A stretch of 64,000 bases of DNA from an uncultured Caproiciproducens sp. (GTDB lineage: Bacteria > Bacillota > Clostridia > Oscillospirales > Acutalibacteraceae). Below are positions 54,122-63,320 of the stretch, one piece after another (the first letter of the stretch is position 1; the number at the start of each line of letters is the position of its first letter). A program made the translations under genes and the position numbers. Location: NCBI RefSeq assembly GCF_963664915.1, contig NZ_OY761810.1, positions 1,130,661 through 1,194,660 of the forward strand, given 5' to 3'. The notes beneath the pieces are model-generated. The model was not told the origin of the DNA, ran no database searches, and saw only the letters and a program-made list of their open reading frames with translations.

Positions 54122-54324
54122 ACATTATCTCTCTGAGATGAAGAAAATCCATCCTCGAAGATAGAAGATGGATTCTGCTTATCTGGCATCCAATAACGCT
54201 TTGACGGTTAATAAAAAACGAACAAAAGAAATATATACATTTGTCTATTAGCCACTTGACACTCATTGTAGACAAATGTATAATAATGTATAATAGACGA
54301 TTGTATAGGAATGGAGCTGAGATT
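54122..54324 (+). promoter_or_regulatory. blaI (copy 2) promoter and operator region
   Basis: It holds the consensus promoter TTGACA (54256-54261) - 17 - TATAAT (54279-54284) and three 14-bp BlaI boxes: 54234-54247, 54269-54282 (covers the -10) and 54294-54307. No gene lies in the gap from 53948 to 54324 apart from the repeat. Confidence 0.88.
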
Positions 54325-54702
54325 TTGAATAATTTAAAGAAACTCCCGGATGCGGAGTTTGAAGTAATGAAAACAATATGGGCGAATGAACCGCCTGCAA
54401 CCACCAATATGCTGATGGAGCAGTTGGGAAACAAAAAAGAGTGGAGGCTGCAAACACTGATCGCTCTTTTACTGCGCCTTGTTGATCGGGGATTTTTACG
54501 CACCGAAAAGAACGGCAAGGAGCGTACCTATTATCCTTTAGTGGATAAGGAACGGTATTTGAAATTTGAAACCAGCAGCTTTATTGAAAGGTTTCATGAC
54601 CGTTCCATTGTAAGCCTCGTAGATACTTTGTATGATGGAAAAGAACTGAAAGCCTCCGATCTGGATGAACTGTCAAGGTGGCTGAAAAAGCGGGGTGAAT
54701 AG
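54325..54702 (+). CDS. BlaI/MecI-family repressor (copy 2)
   Basis: The 125-residue winged-helix protein (LKKLPDAEFEVMKTIWANEPPATTN; TLIALLLRLVDRGFLRTEKNGKERTYYPL). The start is TTG 54325, four bases after GGAGCTGAG and aligned with the copy 1 start. The in-frame ATG upstream would overlap the operators. It represses its own operon by binding TAGAC-N4-GTCTA boxes and is removed when BlaR1 cleaves it. It is followed by blaR1 with a one-base gap. Confidence 0.92.
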   Translation: MNNLKKLPDAEFEVMKTIWANEPPATTNMLMEQLGNKKEWRLQTLIALLLRLVDRGFLRTEKNGKERTYYPLVDKERYLKFETSSFIERFHDRSIVSLVDTLYDGKELKASDLDELSRWLKKRGE

Positions 54703-54703
54703 T

Positions 54704-55909
54704 ATGGGCGAGCTATTCTTTGTATATCTGCAAAACTCATTACAGCTTTCTTCCATCGCATTGCTGATGCTGGCTGTTTCGCCATTGCTGGCACACCGCT
54801 ATTCAGCCAAATGCCGCTATTACCTGTGGGCTGTCGTTTTTGCGGCGTTGCTTCTTCCGATTCGGACGAATATAACTCTGGAACTGCCAGAATTCTTTCA
54901 CACAATCCTGCCACAGACCATAGGGACGACGGCTCCTGATACGGCGGCAATTACGAAGACTGTAAATACATGGGATTGGCATAACTTCGCGGGACTTTTA
55001 TGGGCAGCAGGTACATTTTGTTTTTTAAGCTGGCACTTTTTTCAGCATTTGCGCTTTCTGTCCGCTATCAGACGGTGGCACGAGGAAATTGTAGATACGG
55101 CTGTATTAGAGTTATTTGCAAAGGTAAAGGCAGAATTGAAAATCCGAGAGCATATAACCATAAAGTCCTGTGTCTGCATCAAAACCCCAATGGTGATGGG
55201 TTTGTTGCGTCCTACGGTGCTGCTTCCGCAAGTCAATCTTTCTCAGGATGAGCTGCCACTTATCCTGAAGCACGAACTGGTGCATTACAGGCGTAAGGAT
55301 TTATGGTATAAGGCGCTAATGCTGCTAACAATGTCCATCCATTGGTTCAATCCCGTGGTACACCTTATGGTGAAATCGGTCTTAAATCTATGTGAAATCT
55401 CTTGTGACGAGGAAGTACTGAAAGGCATTGAGGCGAAAGGCCGTGCACGATACGGGGAATCCGTTATCGGTACGGTTCGAAACAGCAGTTCTTACAAAAC
55501 AGCTCTATCCACAAATTTTTACAGCGGAACTAAGGGCATGAAAAAGCGTATCTATGCCATGATGGACATGCGCAAAAAGCGCTTCTCACCAGTGCTGTTT
55601 CTGGCTGTTTTGATGCTTACCCTGTGCGGAACCACGGCCTTTGCTCTATCGCCCACCCTTTCCGTTGTTCCCGAAAGCAGTGAGCAACAGCCCAATCAAA
55701 CGATGATGACTGATACAGAGCCGAGTCATGTGGATACCACAGCCCCAGTCGATACTTCTGATACTGAGCAAGGTAATCTGGAGAATCAAAGCTCCAATGA
55801 CAACAGCTTACCTCCAAATGAACTCATACCCACCTATAACGATGCCTCTGTGGAACCAGCCCAAGCGCAGACCTATGGTCAGGATGCGCCCCGGATTATT
55901 ATAGACTAA
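54704..55909 (+). CDS. BlaR1-like M56 membrane metalloprotease (sensor without penicillin-binding domain)
   Basis: The 401-residue protein has four membrane segments in the N-terminal half (LQLSSIALLMLAVSPLLA; YYLWAVVFAALLLP; AGLLWAAGTFCFLSWHFF) and the M56 zinc site HELVH (HExxH). SCDEEVLKGI holds the third ligand Glu. After the last segment (FSPVLFLAVLMLTLCGTTAFAL) comes a 100-residue acidic Ser/Thr/Gln tail instead of a beta-lactam sensor domain. So the inducing signal is not a beta-lactam acylating a sensor; it is unknown. Confidence 0.92.
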   Translation: MGELFFVYLQNSLQLSSIALLMLAVSPLLAHRYSAKCRYYLWAVVFAALLLPIRTNITLELPEFFHTILPQTIGTTAPDTAAITKTVNTWDWHNFAGLLWAAGTFCFLSWHFFQHLRFLSAIRRWHEEIVDTAVLELFAKVKAELKIREHITIKSCVCIKTPMVMGLLRPTVLLPQVNLSQDELPLILKHELVHYRRKDLWYKALMLLTMSIHWFNPVVHLMVKSVLNLCEISCDEEVLKGIEAKGRARYGESVIGTVRNSSSYKTALSTNFYSGTKGMKKRIYAMMDMRKKRFSPVLFLAVLMLTLCGTTAFALSPTLSVVPESSEQQPNQTMMTDTEPSHVDTTAPVDTSDTEQGNLENQSSNDNSLPPNELIPTYNDASVEPAQAQTYGQDAPRIIID

Positions 55910-55934
55910 GAGAAACCGTAAGCAACCTAATAGC

Positions 55935-55970
55935 TACGACCGCACAGCTTCAAATACAAGGCGGTCGTGT
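55935..55970 (+). terminator. Hairpin between blaR1 and the lipoprotein genes
   Basis: ACGACCGC/GCGGTCGT stem with a 17-base loop and no strong T run; partial terminator or processing site. A counterpart is in the collapsed copy. Confidence 0.55.
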
Positions 55971-55980
55971 ACCTCAAATA

Positions 55981-55994
55981 TAGACAAACGTCTA
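55981..55994. promoter_or_regulatory. BlaI-type operator before lipoprotein 1
   Basis: Perfect palindrome TAGAC-AAAC-GTCTA, 22 bases before the start of the lipoprotein gene. Its presence implies that BlaI also represses the lipoprotein/ABC genes. Confidence 0.85.
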
Positions 55995-56016
55995 CATAAA
56001 TGAAAGCGAGGAATTT

Positions 56017-57084
56017 ATGAAAAAAATCTTTGTATTACTGCTTGCCCTGCTTTTGACACTCACAGCAGCAGGATGTACACAAAGCAGAAGTGAATCCAAT
56101 AACACCCCAAGCGAAAATACTGCTTCAGCTAAAAATCCATTTGAGGCTCCGGATGAAATGGGGGCAGGTGTTCTTGGCGGTATCGGACATAGCCCGACAA
56201 AGATAAATCGGGATGAAAATGGAAAGAAACTCCCCTTTGTTTATCAAGGTGGCGAAATCAGTATTCCCTATGAGGTTTCCGCTACCGGCAAGGCAAAGAA
56301 TGTTGGCTTTCTTGTGTTTGTAGATGGTGTTTCGCAGCCGTATAAAACAGATACTGCTTCCGCTTATCAAACTATGCACATTATGGATTTGGAGGAGGAC
56401 GACAAAGAACATCCCTTTTCCATCATTTTTGATCCGGCGACAGGGAAAAAGGGAGATACCCTATCGCTTATGATTGTCAGCGTATATGCGCCTGATTTTA
56501 TGCCGGATATGGAGAACACCAGCAGTTACGGTATGTATCATGAAACCCTTGCCGGTGATTATGAGATTACATTTGAAGCGGATGCGCATACCCCGGACAA
56601 AGCCGCATTGCCAAAGTACAAGCAATTACAGAATGTCAAATTATCCACGGAGCCGGTTACACAGGATTATCTTGATAGCCTTTCCGTTTATTCGGGCATG
56701 GAGGCTATTACACTGGAAACACTGAACAAGCAGGTTTTTGCGGAGCAGTTCTTTGATGGGCAGGGCGGGCTTCTGAGCAATGTAAAAGTGAATGCTGATG
56801 GAACGCTCCACGTCACTTTCAAAATTGTAGGGTATCCCGGTGCCCGGTATCGAAACACCTTTTACATCAATCATCAGGCGTTATCGGATGGAAAAAGCAC
56901 ATCCTTTGAAACCATACTGACCAAGGGAAGTGTATCCGTAATTGAAGCTGATATTCCTCTTTCACAACTCGAAGATCTCAATACCTTTTATGTGATTTCC
57001 ACCCTATGCAATGTTCAGGAGCTTTGGGAGGACGGTAAATTTTTGAACAAGACCGCTTCGGTTTTGCTATACAAAAAACAATAA
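56017..57084 (+). CDS. Lipoprotein of the BlaI-controlled ABC locus (unknown function)
   Basis: The 355-residue lipoprotein has a signal peptide and lipobox (LTAAGCTQ, Cys20). Mature start is Ser/Asn-rich, then PFEAPDEMGAGVLGGIGHSP, VSQPYKTDTASAYQTMH and a C-terminal beta-rich part. I do not recognise the family; a truncated copy is at 30706. It is the first gene after the second BlaI operator and is exposed outside the membrane, fitting ligand capture or immunity. Confidence 0.8.
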   Translation: MKKIFVLLLALLLTLTAAGCTQSRSESNNTPSENTASAKNPFEAPDEMGAGVLGGIGHSPTKINRDENGKKLPFVYQGGEISIPYEVSATGKAKNVGFLVFVDGVSQPYKTDTASAYQTMHIMDLEEDDKEHPFSIIFDPATGKKGDTLSLMIVSVYAPDFMPDMENTSSYGMYHETLAGDYEITFEADAHTPDKAALPKYKQLQNVKLSTEPVTQDYLDSLSVYSGMEAITLETLNKQVFAEQFFDGQGGLLSNVKVNADGTLHVTFKIVGYPGARYRNTFYINHQALSDGKSTSFETILTKGSVSVIEADIPLSQLEDLNTFYVISTLCNVQELWEDGKFLNKTASVLLYKKQ

Positions 57085-57095
57085 GGAGAAAAAGC

Positions 57096-58307
57096 ATGAA
57101 AAAGACAATTTTAAGTATGGCACTGTGCCTGATACTGATTTTATCCGGCTGCGTACAAAGAGGAAATGAATCTCTTGCATCTACACCTAACTCGGAAACT
57201 CCACCTGCCCAAACCAGCAATTCCTCGCAATCAGGTGGAAGCATGGTTACCCCCATTGCCGTGAAGCAGCCAGATTGGAGCAGCATACAGGGAAAGGTCA
57301 AAGGCATCTATCCCGTAGGTGACAGTAAGGTGTTGGCTCTTGCCAACAAAATGTCACTTTACGACTTAGCAACTGGAAAAGCTATTGCGGCTACTAATAG
57401 CCCAGCATTGAATTATATTCGTGTTTTGGCGCTTGACAGCGGTTATGCCATTGTTGGACAGACCATTTCGGAGAGCTCCTCTGGCGGTTTTGTACAGGGT
57501 GGCTCCGAAACTCAAATTCGTGCCGCTATTTATGACGAACAGCTTGTGTTAAAATCTGATGTTGATATTTCGGGGCTTGTGGCAGATAGGGAGTTTCTGA
57601 TAGGCGCGGAAGCTATTGCCGTATCGCCCGATGGCAACAGCATTGCTTTTGCCACGATGCAGCAGGGCATCATGATTTATGACCGTGTGAATCAAAAGAG
57701 CACGAAGCTCATTGATCTCACTGGAAATGATGAGAAAGCGAATCTTGGGATTTCTATTATCGAACAAATTGGGTTCACATACAACGGAAAGCGCGTGGCC
57801 TTTAAAGCAAAGAGCTTTGATGTCCCCGCGATACTTGATAAACCGTCCTTTGATACGGTAGGAACCGTAAACATAGATGGCAGTGGACTGACCAATAAAA
57901 AACCGGATGGCTATTCTCCCAAAATGCTCACCAGTTATCCTTCCTGGTTACTGGTTGCAGAGGACTTTAAGACAGCCTCAGGGCGCATGATGGTGATGGA
58001 CTCCAAAACCGGAGAGCAGAAAATTCACACGCTATCCGATAAAACTGAGGGGGGTAATATCTTTGGCTCCGATAGCGGACGCTATTTTGCATCATCGGTT
58101 CCCAACAAAACCGGTTGGACAGTTCGGGTATACGAAACAGACACCGGAAAGCTTGTAAAGGAAGAAAGCATATTCAACGATGGGCAAGAATTATACGGCA
58201 TTAACGACCCCATGATTTGTGTATCGGATAATACGAAGACCTGCATGGTGCTTTTGGGGCATAAACAGAAAACGGTGGACACAAAGATAGCATCCTTTTC
58301 CTTTTGA
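57096..58307 (+). CDS. Beta-propeller-like lipoprotein of the BlaI-controlled ABC locus
   Basis: The 403-residue lipoprotein has lipobox LILSGCVQ (Cys17). The body shows repeated strand patterns of about 45 residues (DSKVLALANKMSLYDLATGKAI; GEIFLIGAE-like; SPDGNSIAFATMQQGIMIYD; SGRYFASSVPN-like), typical of a WD/TolB-like propeller. It lies 11 bases downstream of lipoprotein 1. The function is unknown; it probably acts outside with the ABC transporter. Confidence 0.8.
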   Translation: MKKTILSMALCLILILSGCVQRGNESLASTPNSETPPAQTSNSSQSGGSMVTPIAVKQPDWSSIQGKVKGIYPVGDSKVLALANKMSLYDLATGKAIAATNSPALNYIRVLALDSGYAIVGQTISESSSGGFVQGGSETQIRAAIYDEQLVLKSDVDISGLVADREFLIGAEAIAVSPDGNSIAFATMQQGIMIYDRVNQKSTKLIDLTGNDEKANLGISIIEQIGFTYNGKRVAFKAKSFDVPAILDKPSFDTVGTVNIDGSGLTNKKPDGYSPKMLTSYPSWLLVAEDFKTASGRMMVMDSKTGEQKIHTLSDKTEGGNIFGSDSGRYFASSVPNKTGWTVRVYETDTGKLVKEESIFNDGQELYGINDPMICVSDNTKTCMVLLGHKQKTVDTKIASFSF

Positions 58308-58331
58308 TGCTGTGTTCCCATAGGAGGATTC

Positions 58332-59204
58332 ATGAAGATAACATTCCAAGGAATCACAAAACAGTATAAGGGCAAATATGCCCTAAAAGACTTTACCACC
58401 GAGCTTCAGGAGGGCGTATACGGCCTCTTGGGAACCAACGGTGCGGGTAAAACCACGCTCATCAACATATTTGTCGGCATCCTCAAAGGGGATGCTGGCC
58501 AAGTGCTGATTGATGGCGTGGATGTTCGGAAGCTGGGTGTGGACTTTTTAGCTCGCATCGGGTATTTGCCGCAGTATCCGCAGTTCTACAAAAACTTTGA
58601 GGTCATGGAGTTTTTGCAATATATGTGTGCGCTGAAAGGTATCCCGAAATCACGGGGAGAACAGCGCTCCAAGGAGCTCTTGGAAATTGTGAATTTGAGT
58701 GAGGCGTACCATAAAAAAATTGGTGCGCTCTCCGGGGGGATGCGCCAGCGTGTCGGCATTGCACAGGCGATGCTAAACAATCCGGACATATTGATTTTAG
58801 ACGAACCTACCGCTGGGCTTGACCCGCAGGAACGCATTCGCTTCCGCAATCTGATTACCAAGTTTGCACAGGGCCGCACGGTCATACTGGCTACGCATAT
58901 TGTGTCAGACATTGAATTCATTGCAAATGAAGTCATGCTGCTCAAAGAAGGGCATCTGCTGATGCAGGATACTCCTCGCAAGCTCATGAAAAGCATGGAA
59001 AACAAGGTGTGGTCGCTCACGATTTCCGATGAAGTACTTGACGAAAGCCTTTCCAACCTGAAAATCAGCAATATGCTGCGGGATCATGACGGCGTTCACC
59101 TCCGCATCATTGGCGATGAAAAGCCAGGAGAAACGGCAGTCCCAGTACAGGCGAACTTAGAGGATGTGTTCCTCTACCACTTTGGGGAGGGGGAGCAATG
59201 GTAA
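58332..59204 (+). CDS. ABC transporter ATP-binding protein of the BlaI-controlled locus
   Basis: The 290-residue ATPase has Walker A GTNGAGKTT, signature [16 protein letters not shown] and Walker B ILILDEPTAGLDPQ. It has a C-terminal extension of 60 residues. AGGAGG precedes the ATG. Its end overlaps the first permease gene. The collapsed copy at 30057 retains only its N-terminal 130 residues. Confidence 0.94.
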   Translation: MKITFQGITKQYKGKYALKDFTTELQEGVYGLLGTNGAGKTTLINIFVGILKGDAGQVLIDGVDVRKLGVDFLARIGYLPQYPQFYKNFEVMEFLQYMCALKGIPKSRGEQRSKELLEIVNLSEAYHKKIGALSGGMRQRVGIAQAMLNNPDILILDEPTAGLDPQERIRFRNLITKFAQGRTVILATHIVSDIEFIANEVMLLKEGHLLMQDTPRKLMKSMENKVWSLTISDEVLDESLSNLKISNMLRDHDGVHLRIIGDEKPGETAVPVQANLEDVFLYHFGEGEQW

Positions 59205-60436
59205 GATTAATCTGGTTTGAGTACCGCAAGCACTTTGTGAAGCCGTCTATCCTCATCGCTTTGCTGGTGTTTTCTCTGATAAGCGCTTTCAAGATTTACG
59301 GCGTGTATCAAGAAAATTCCATGTTCGCCCGTGGGCACAGCATGGAGGGAACCGTTCAGATGAAACAGCTTTATTGGGGTTTTTACAAGGATTTCCGTGG
59401 AGAAATCACACCGGATAAAATAGATCAGCTACTGGAGCTATACCGCCCGATTGAAGCAAAAACAGCGGATTTGACAGCAAGCACAAGAACGGATGATCCC
59501 AATACTTACACCGGCAATATATATACCGACTATCATTTTTTTCGGCGCTGCTTTGTCCTACCGATGGAGCATGATTATATGTATCAGAGCTATGCTGATA
59601 AGGTCACTTCAGCTGCGCAGGAAAATAGGAGATTTTATCAATCTGTCGGCAATTCCTACAATTACCGAAAAAATACCGCTATTGCAGAGAGCTTCAGCGG
59701 ACGGCAAATACAAGAGTTTTCTTTCACGGAAATGTATCAATATTATCTCCACTACGACTTTTCCTCTTTTTTAGTGCTCCTGCTCTGTGTGTATGGCTTG
59801 GTAGGTGTGTTTGTGTCGGAAAAGGAATCGGAAATGGATGTCTTGCTTCTGACTACAAAATATGGCGGCAGCAAAACCATTGCGGCAAAGCTTTTATCCT
59901 CTGCTATTTTTGTAATCGGTGTCTGTACATGGTTTTGGCTCTTTGATTTTATTGTATTTTCAGCGGTGTTCGGTTCTTTTGAGGGTGCGACAGCCCCTTT
60001 GTACGCCGTTAAAAGCTTTGCGGATACGTCTTTAAACCTGACGCTGGGACAATACGCTTTGCTTTCCGGTGCAGTTAAGACGTTTGGGATGCTGGCGCTT
60101 GGCATTAGTATCCTGTTGCTATCCAGTCTCTTTAAAAATGCCTTGATTCCCTTTACATTAAGTCTTGCGGGAGCATTCGGCCTTATTTATTGGCAAGGGA
60201 TTTTTATGGGATCAGGCTATCTATGGGCAAAGGTGGCAAACCCCTTTGTGCTGATGGTAAATCGGGAGCTTTTTCGCAAAACGGAATTTGTAAACCTGTT
60301 TGGTTTCCCTATACCGAGTTATATCATGGCAATGTTTATGACGATTCTATGGGGAGTCGCTTTTGCTGTCATTCTTGTGATAACTCTGCGGAAAAGTGTG
60401 GTGGTCGGAAAGGAGATGCGGCAAAATGCAATATGA
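59198..60436 (+). CDS. ABC-2 permease of the BlaI-controlled locus
   Basis: The 412-residue membrane protein has an N-terminal segment (SILIALLVFSLISAFKIYGVY), a 150-residue extracytoplasmic part, then five or more C-terminal segments (FLVLLLCVYGLVGVFV; SAIFVIGVCTWFWLFDFIVF; MLALGISILLLSSLF). Starts inside the ATPase gene end and overlaps the start of the next gene. It exports or extracts an unknown compound with the ATPase. Confidence 0.9.
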   Translation: MVRLIWFEYRKHFVKPSILIALLVFSLISAFKIYGVYQENSMFARGHSMEGTVQMKQLYWGFYKDFRGEITPDKIDQLLELYRPIEAKTADLTASTRTDDPNTYTGNIYTDYHFFRRCFVLPMEHDYMYQSYADKVTSAAQENRRFYQSVGNSYNYRKNTAIAESFSGRQIQEFSFTEMYQYYLHYDFSSFLVLLLCVYGLVGVFVSEKESEMDVLLLTTKYGGSKTIAAKLLSSAIFVIGVCTWFWLFDFIVFSAVFGSFEGATAPLYAVKSFADTSLNLTLGQYALLSGAVKTFGMLALGISILLLSSLFKNALIPFTLSLAGAFGLIYWQGIFMGSGYLWAKVANPFVLMVNRELFRKTEFVNLFGFPIPSYIMAMFMTILWGVAFAVILVITLRKSVVVGKEMRQNAI

Positions 60437-62441
60437 AAGCAGGAAGATGTTCTGGCACCAGAAAGGGATATGGCTCATTCTTCTTTATTTCATCCTAAGT
60501 TTTGTCGGACTTCTTTTGTTCGACACTCCGATAAACAACGATGTAGAACGGAATCAAGAGGCATATGACCACTATCTGCATCAGGTCGAGGGGAAATGCA
60601 CGGAGGAAACCGAAAGTCTGCTGTCAGAGGAAGCAGAACGGATTTCAAAGGCGAACAGCGAGCTTCAACGGCTCTATGGTGATTATTATGATGGAAAGCT
60701 GACCGAAAGGGAATTTAATTCTCAAATCTCCGCAGCCGAGGAAACCGTGCGCTATCAAAAGGGCTTTGAGCTGTTATATGAGCAATATAACGGTATCCGG
60801 GAAAATACAGAAAACCGCTGGTTTCTCTATACTAACGGCTGGGATAGCCTACTGTCCCATGATAGCTTGGATTTGCTGTTTGTCCTGCTTTTGCTGTTGC
60901 TCATAGCCCCGGTGTTCTGTCAGGAATACGAAAGCAAAATGGATGAATTGATTTTGACAGAACCAAAAGGCGCAAGGCATCATGCCTTGCACAAAATAGT
61001 TCTTGTAGTGTTAGTGGTTTGTACCCTCTGTCTGCTGAACAGCGGTATGCGGTATTTATTTTATGAATGGAGGTATGGGCTGCCGCATGGGAGTTACCCT
61101 TTGCAAAGCCTTTCGTATTTTGCAACTTCCACAAGAGAAGCAACACTGATCGGTACGTTCCTTAAAGTTTCTTTCGGTAAGCTATTCGGAAGCTTGAGCC
61201 TCACCATGCTTATTCTGTTTGTTTCTGCGTGTGTAAAGAAATATGCTCTCACGCTGTTCACCTGTACGGCAGTTGTTTTACTTCCCTCTTACGGCCTTAC
61301 CCTGCCATCCACTAAGTATTTTCTACCGGGGCCGCTTGGGTTCATGATTTCTACAGGGTTTTTCAGAGGAAATAAATATCAGTATGATGCCGTAATGCAG
61401 GAAAAGGTGCTGACATTTCAGGAAATCGGGAGTACGGCAAGATGGCTGATCTTTGGAATTACTCTATGCCTGATGCTTATCATGGCAGTTATTGTTCTTG
61501 AAAAGCATACAAATATTTGGTGCGCAAAAAAATATCGGCACACAAACAAAGTCAAGAGTTTGGCCTTGATGTTATGCTTTCTGGCTTCGTTGGTTTCAGG
61601 CTGTTCAGCCCCAAATACTGAACAGGAACACCCACTGTTCAATCTGGAACAGTGCAACTCCTATGAAAACGACCATTACCGGTTCTTTGTGGAGAATCCT
61701 AATACGGATGAAGCCACATGGATGATGGAGAATAAATCCACCGGAGAAAAACAGCGACTTGTTCGCAACCCCATGCAGGCGGCCACGAAAGTATCGGAAA
61801 AGATATACGGATACGGTGATTCTATTTACTATATGCAGGTCGAGTCCTACGAAACTGGTTTTCTCTCCACCTCTGACCACTTTTCTATTGTGGAGGTGGA
61901 TACCCGGAGCTTCACAGAAAAAGTTGTTCTTGAACGAAATCTTGATCTGAATCAGGATACCTTTTTGGGTATTGGTAAACCGAGTGAACAGGATATAGAG
62001 CCATTTCAGTTTGCAGAAGCATTTTTTCTGGATGACCAATATTTCTATCTCATAGGCAATGGACAGGTAAGGAGAGTGAACCGGGTAACTGGCGAAACGG
62101 AGGGTATCATCGAAGTACCTGTTCTTAAATCCCTTTCTTATGATGGCGAAAGTATTTATTACATCAATGAGAAATCCGAGCTTATGCGATATGATGTCCG
62201 CACAGGTCAAGAAACGGAACTGTACGGAATCGTTACGGAGTCCTTCCTGTTGACCGAAAAAGAAGTGGTTTTTATAAACCGGCTGGAGCAAAACAAGCTT
62301 TATGCATGTAACCACTTTGATGGAACACTTCGGCAGCTTACGCAGGAAGCAGTGCTATCTTTTTCAATGGATGGTAGCACCGTTATTTATACAGGTAAAG
62401 CAGACATACAAGAACACCGGATTGTCTTGTATGATCAATAA
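60426..62441 (+). CDS. ABC-2 permease fused to an extracytoplasmic beta-propeller-like domain
   Basis: The 671-residue protein has an N-terminal ABC-2 permease (residues about 1-370; segments IWLILLYFILSFVGLLLF, LLFVLLLLLLIAPVF, LTMLILFVSACV). It is followed by a lysine-rich spot and a lipoprotein-signal-like stretch (SLALMLCFLASLVSGCS), then about 270 residues of repeated strands (GDSIYYMQVE; LDDQYFYLIGNGQVRRVNRVTGE; GESIYYINEKSELMRYDVRTGQE). It looks like a permease gene fused in frame to a complete lipoprotein gene. The outside C-terminus could sense ligand for the transporter. ATG 60426 follows AAAGGAGATG. Confidence 0.88.
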   Translation: MQYESRKMFWHQKGIWLILLYFILSFVGLLLFDTPINNDVERNQEAYDHYLHQVEGKCTEETESLLSEEAERISKANSELQRLYGDYYDGKLTEREFNSQISAAEETVRYQKGFELLYEQYNGIRENTENRWFLYTNGWDSLLSHDSLDLLFVLLLLLLIAPVFCQEYESKMDELILTEPKGARHHALHKIVLVVLVVCTLCLLNSGMRYLFYEWRYGLPHGSYPLQSLSYFATSTREATLIGTFLKVSFGKLFGSLSLTMLILFVSACVKKYALTLFTCTAVVLLPSYGLTLPSTKYFLPGPLGFMISTGFFRGNKYQYDAVMQEKVLTFQEIGSTARWLIFGITLCLMLIMAVIVLEKHTNIWCAKKYRHTNKVKSLALMLCFLASLVSGCSAPNTEQEHPLFNLEQCNSYENDHYRFFVENPNTDEATWMMENKSTGEKQRLVRNPMQAATKVSEKIYGYGDSIYYMQVESYETGFLSTSDHFSIVEVDTRSFTEKVVLERNLDLNQDTFLGIGKPSEQDIEPFQFAEAFFLDDQYFYLIGNGQVRRVNRVTGETEGIIEVPVLKSLSYDGESIYYINEKSELMRYDVRTGQETELYGIVTESFLLTEKEVVFINRLEQNKLYACNHFDGTLRQLTQEAVLSFSMDGSTVIYTGKADIQEHRIVLYDQ

Positions 62442-62488
62442 CATTTTTATATAGGCAAAAGGATAATTGTTTAATAACAAATTAATCA

Positions 62489-62632
62489 CCCGCCAAATAA
62501 AAAAAACGGCGCTTTGGCGGGGCTTTCTTCATGCTCGAATACCTTCTACTACCCCTCCAAACCCGTAAAGTTTGGAGGGGTTTTATATGTGTTGGTCTCT
62601 ACAGGCTACACCGCTGCGCATTTGCTGCAGCG
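62489..62632. repeat. Right copy of the triple-hairpin direct repeat
   Basis: Same three hairpins as at 53980-54121 (62489-62521, 62552-62580, 62612-62632), same orientation, about 85 percent identical by eye. It ends the BlaI-ABC module. Confidence 0.88.
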
Positions 62633-62890
62633 ATATTAAGCAATCTGCATAACCGATACTTACATAGGTGATTCGTTAAAAAAAGCCTGTGTTCCTTAGC
62701 GGATAGCTATGCCCATCAACACGAACTACCAGAGCAGGTAAAACGTGAAGTAATATACAGGGGCGTACCAACGGACGGCCATGTCCATTGGTACGCTCTT
62801 TTTTTGCTTTACAAAACCATTCCCCGATGCCGGTCACCGCCTCTTGTCCTTCGTTTTCAATCACATTTTGAAAATTTGGAGGACAAGCAT
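62633..62890 (+). other. Gap between right repeat and sigma factor gene
   Basis: No gene. A strong hairpin terminator (GCGTACCAA / TTGGTACGC with inner GGA/TCC, 62763-62807, T run) lies in it; the rest is leader of the sigma gene. Confidence 0.7.
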
Positions 62891-63304
62891 ATGTCAGAGA
62901 ACAAAAAATATACCCTTGTTATAAAAAGGCAGCGTGTGGAGGTCAGCGAGGCCATCTACCGTGCCTACCATAAAGAGCGGGAAGCAGAACGCTATCAGAA
63001 TAAGCTGATCCGCCAGAATGAACTATCATTGGAGCGGTTCCGGGAGGACGGAGTTAATGTTGATTACCTCATTGTCCGTGTTCAGCCGGATATCGTGGAC
63101 AAGCTCATTTATCAGGAACAGCTGGAGGCATTGTGGATTGCCCTTCAATCCTTGCCGGAGGATGAACGCACACTCATTGATGAATTGTTTTTCAATAATA
63201 AAAGCGAGCGGATGCTGGCTGCAGAGCTTGGAATAGCTACCATGACACTCCACGACCGTAAGCATCGTATTCTCAGAAAACTGAAAAAACTTCTTGAAAA
63301 TTAA
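62891..63304 (+). CDS. Element-encoded sigma-70-family protein (Tn916-like regulator)
   Basis: The 137-residue protein has an N-terminal basic helix (KYTLVIKRQRVEVSEAIYRAYHKEREAERYQNKL, in part) and a C-terminal sigma-4 HTH (WIALQSLPEDERTLIDELFFNNKSERMLAAELGIATMTLHDRKHRILRKLKKLL). CTn elements carry this regulator shortly before xis and int. ATG 62891 follows GGAGGA. It likely controls conjugation/excision genes, now mostly lost. A terminator follows at 63321-63354. Confidence 0.88.
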   Translation: MSENKKYTLVIKRQRVEVSEAIYRAYHKEREAERYQNKLIRQNELSLERFREDGVNVDYLIVRVQPDIVDKLIYQEQLEALWIALQSLPEDERTLIDELFFNNKSERMLAAELGIATMTLHDRKHRILRKLKKLLEN

Positions 63305-63320
63305 AAATTAATCCGTACAT

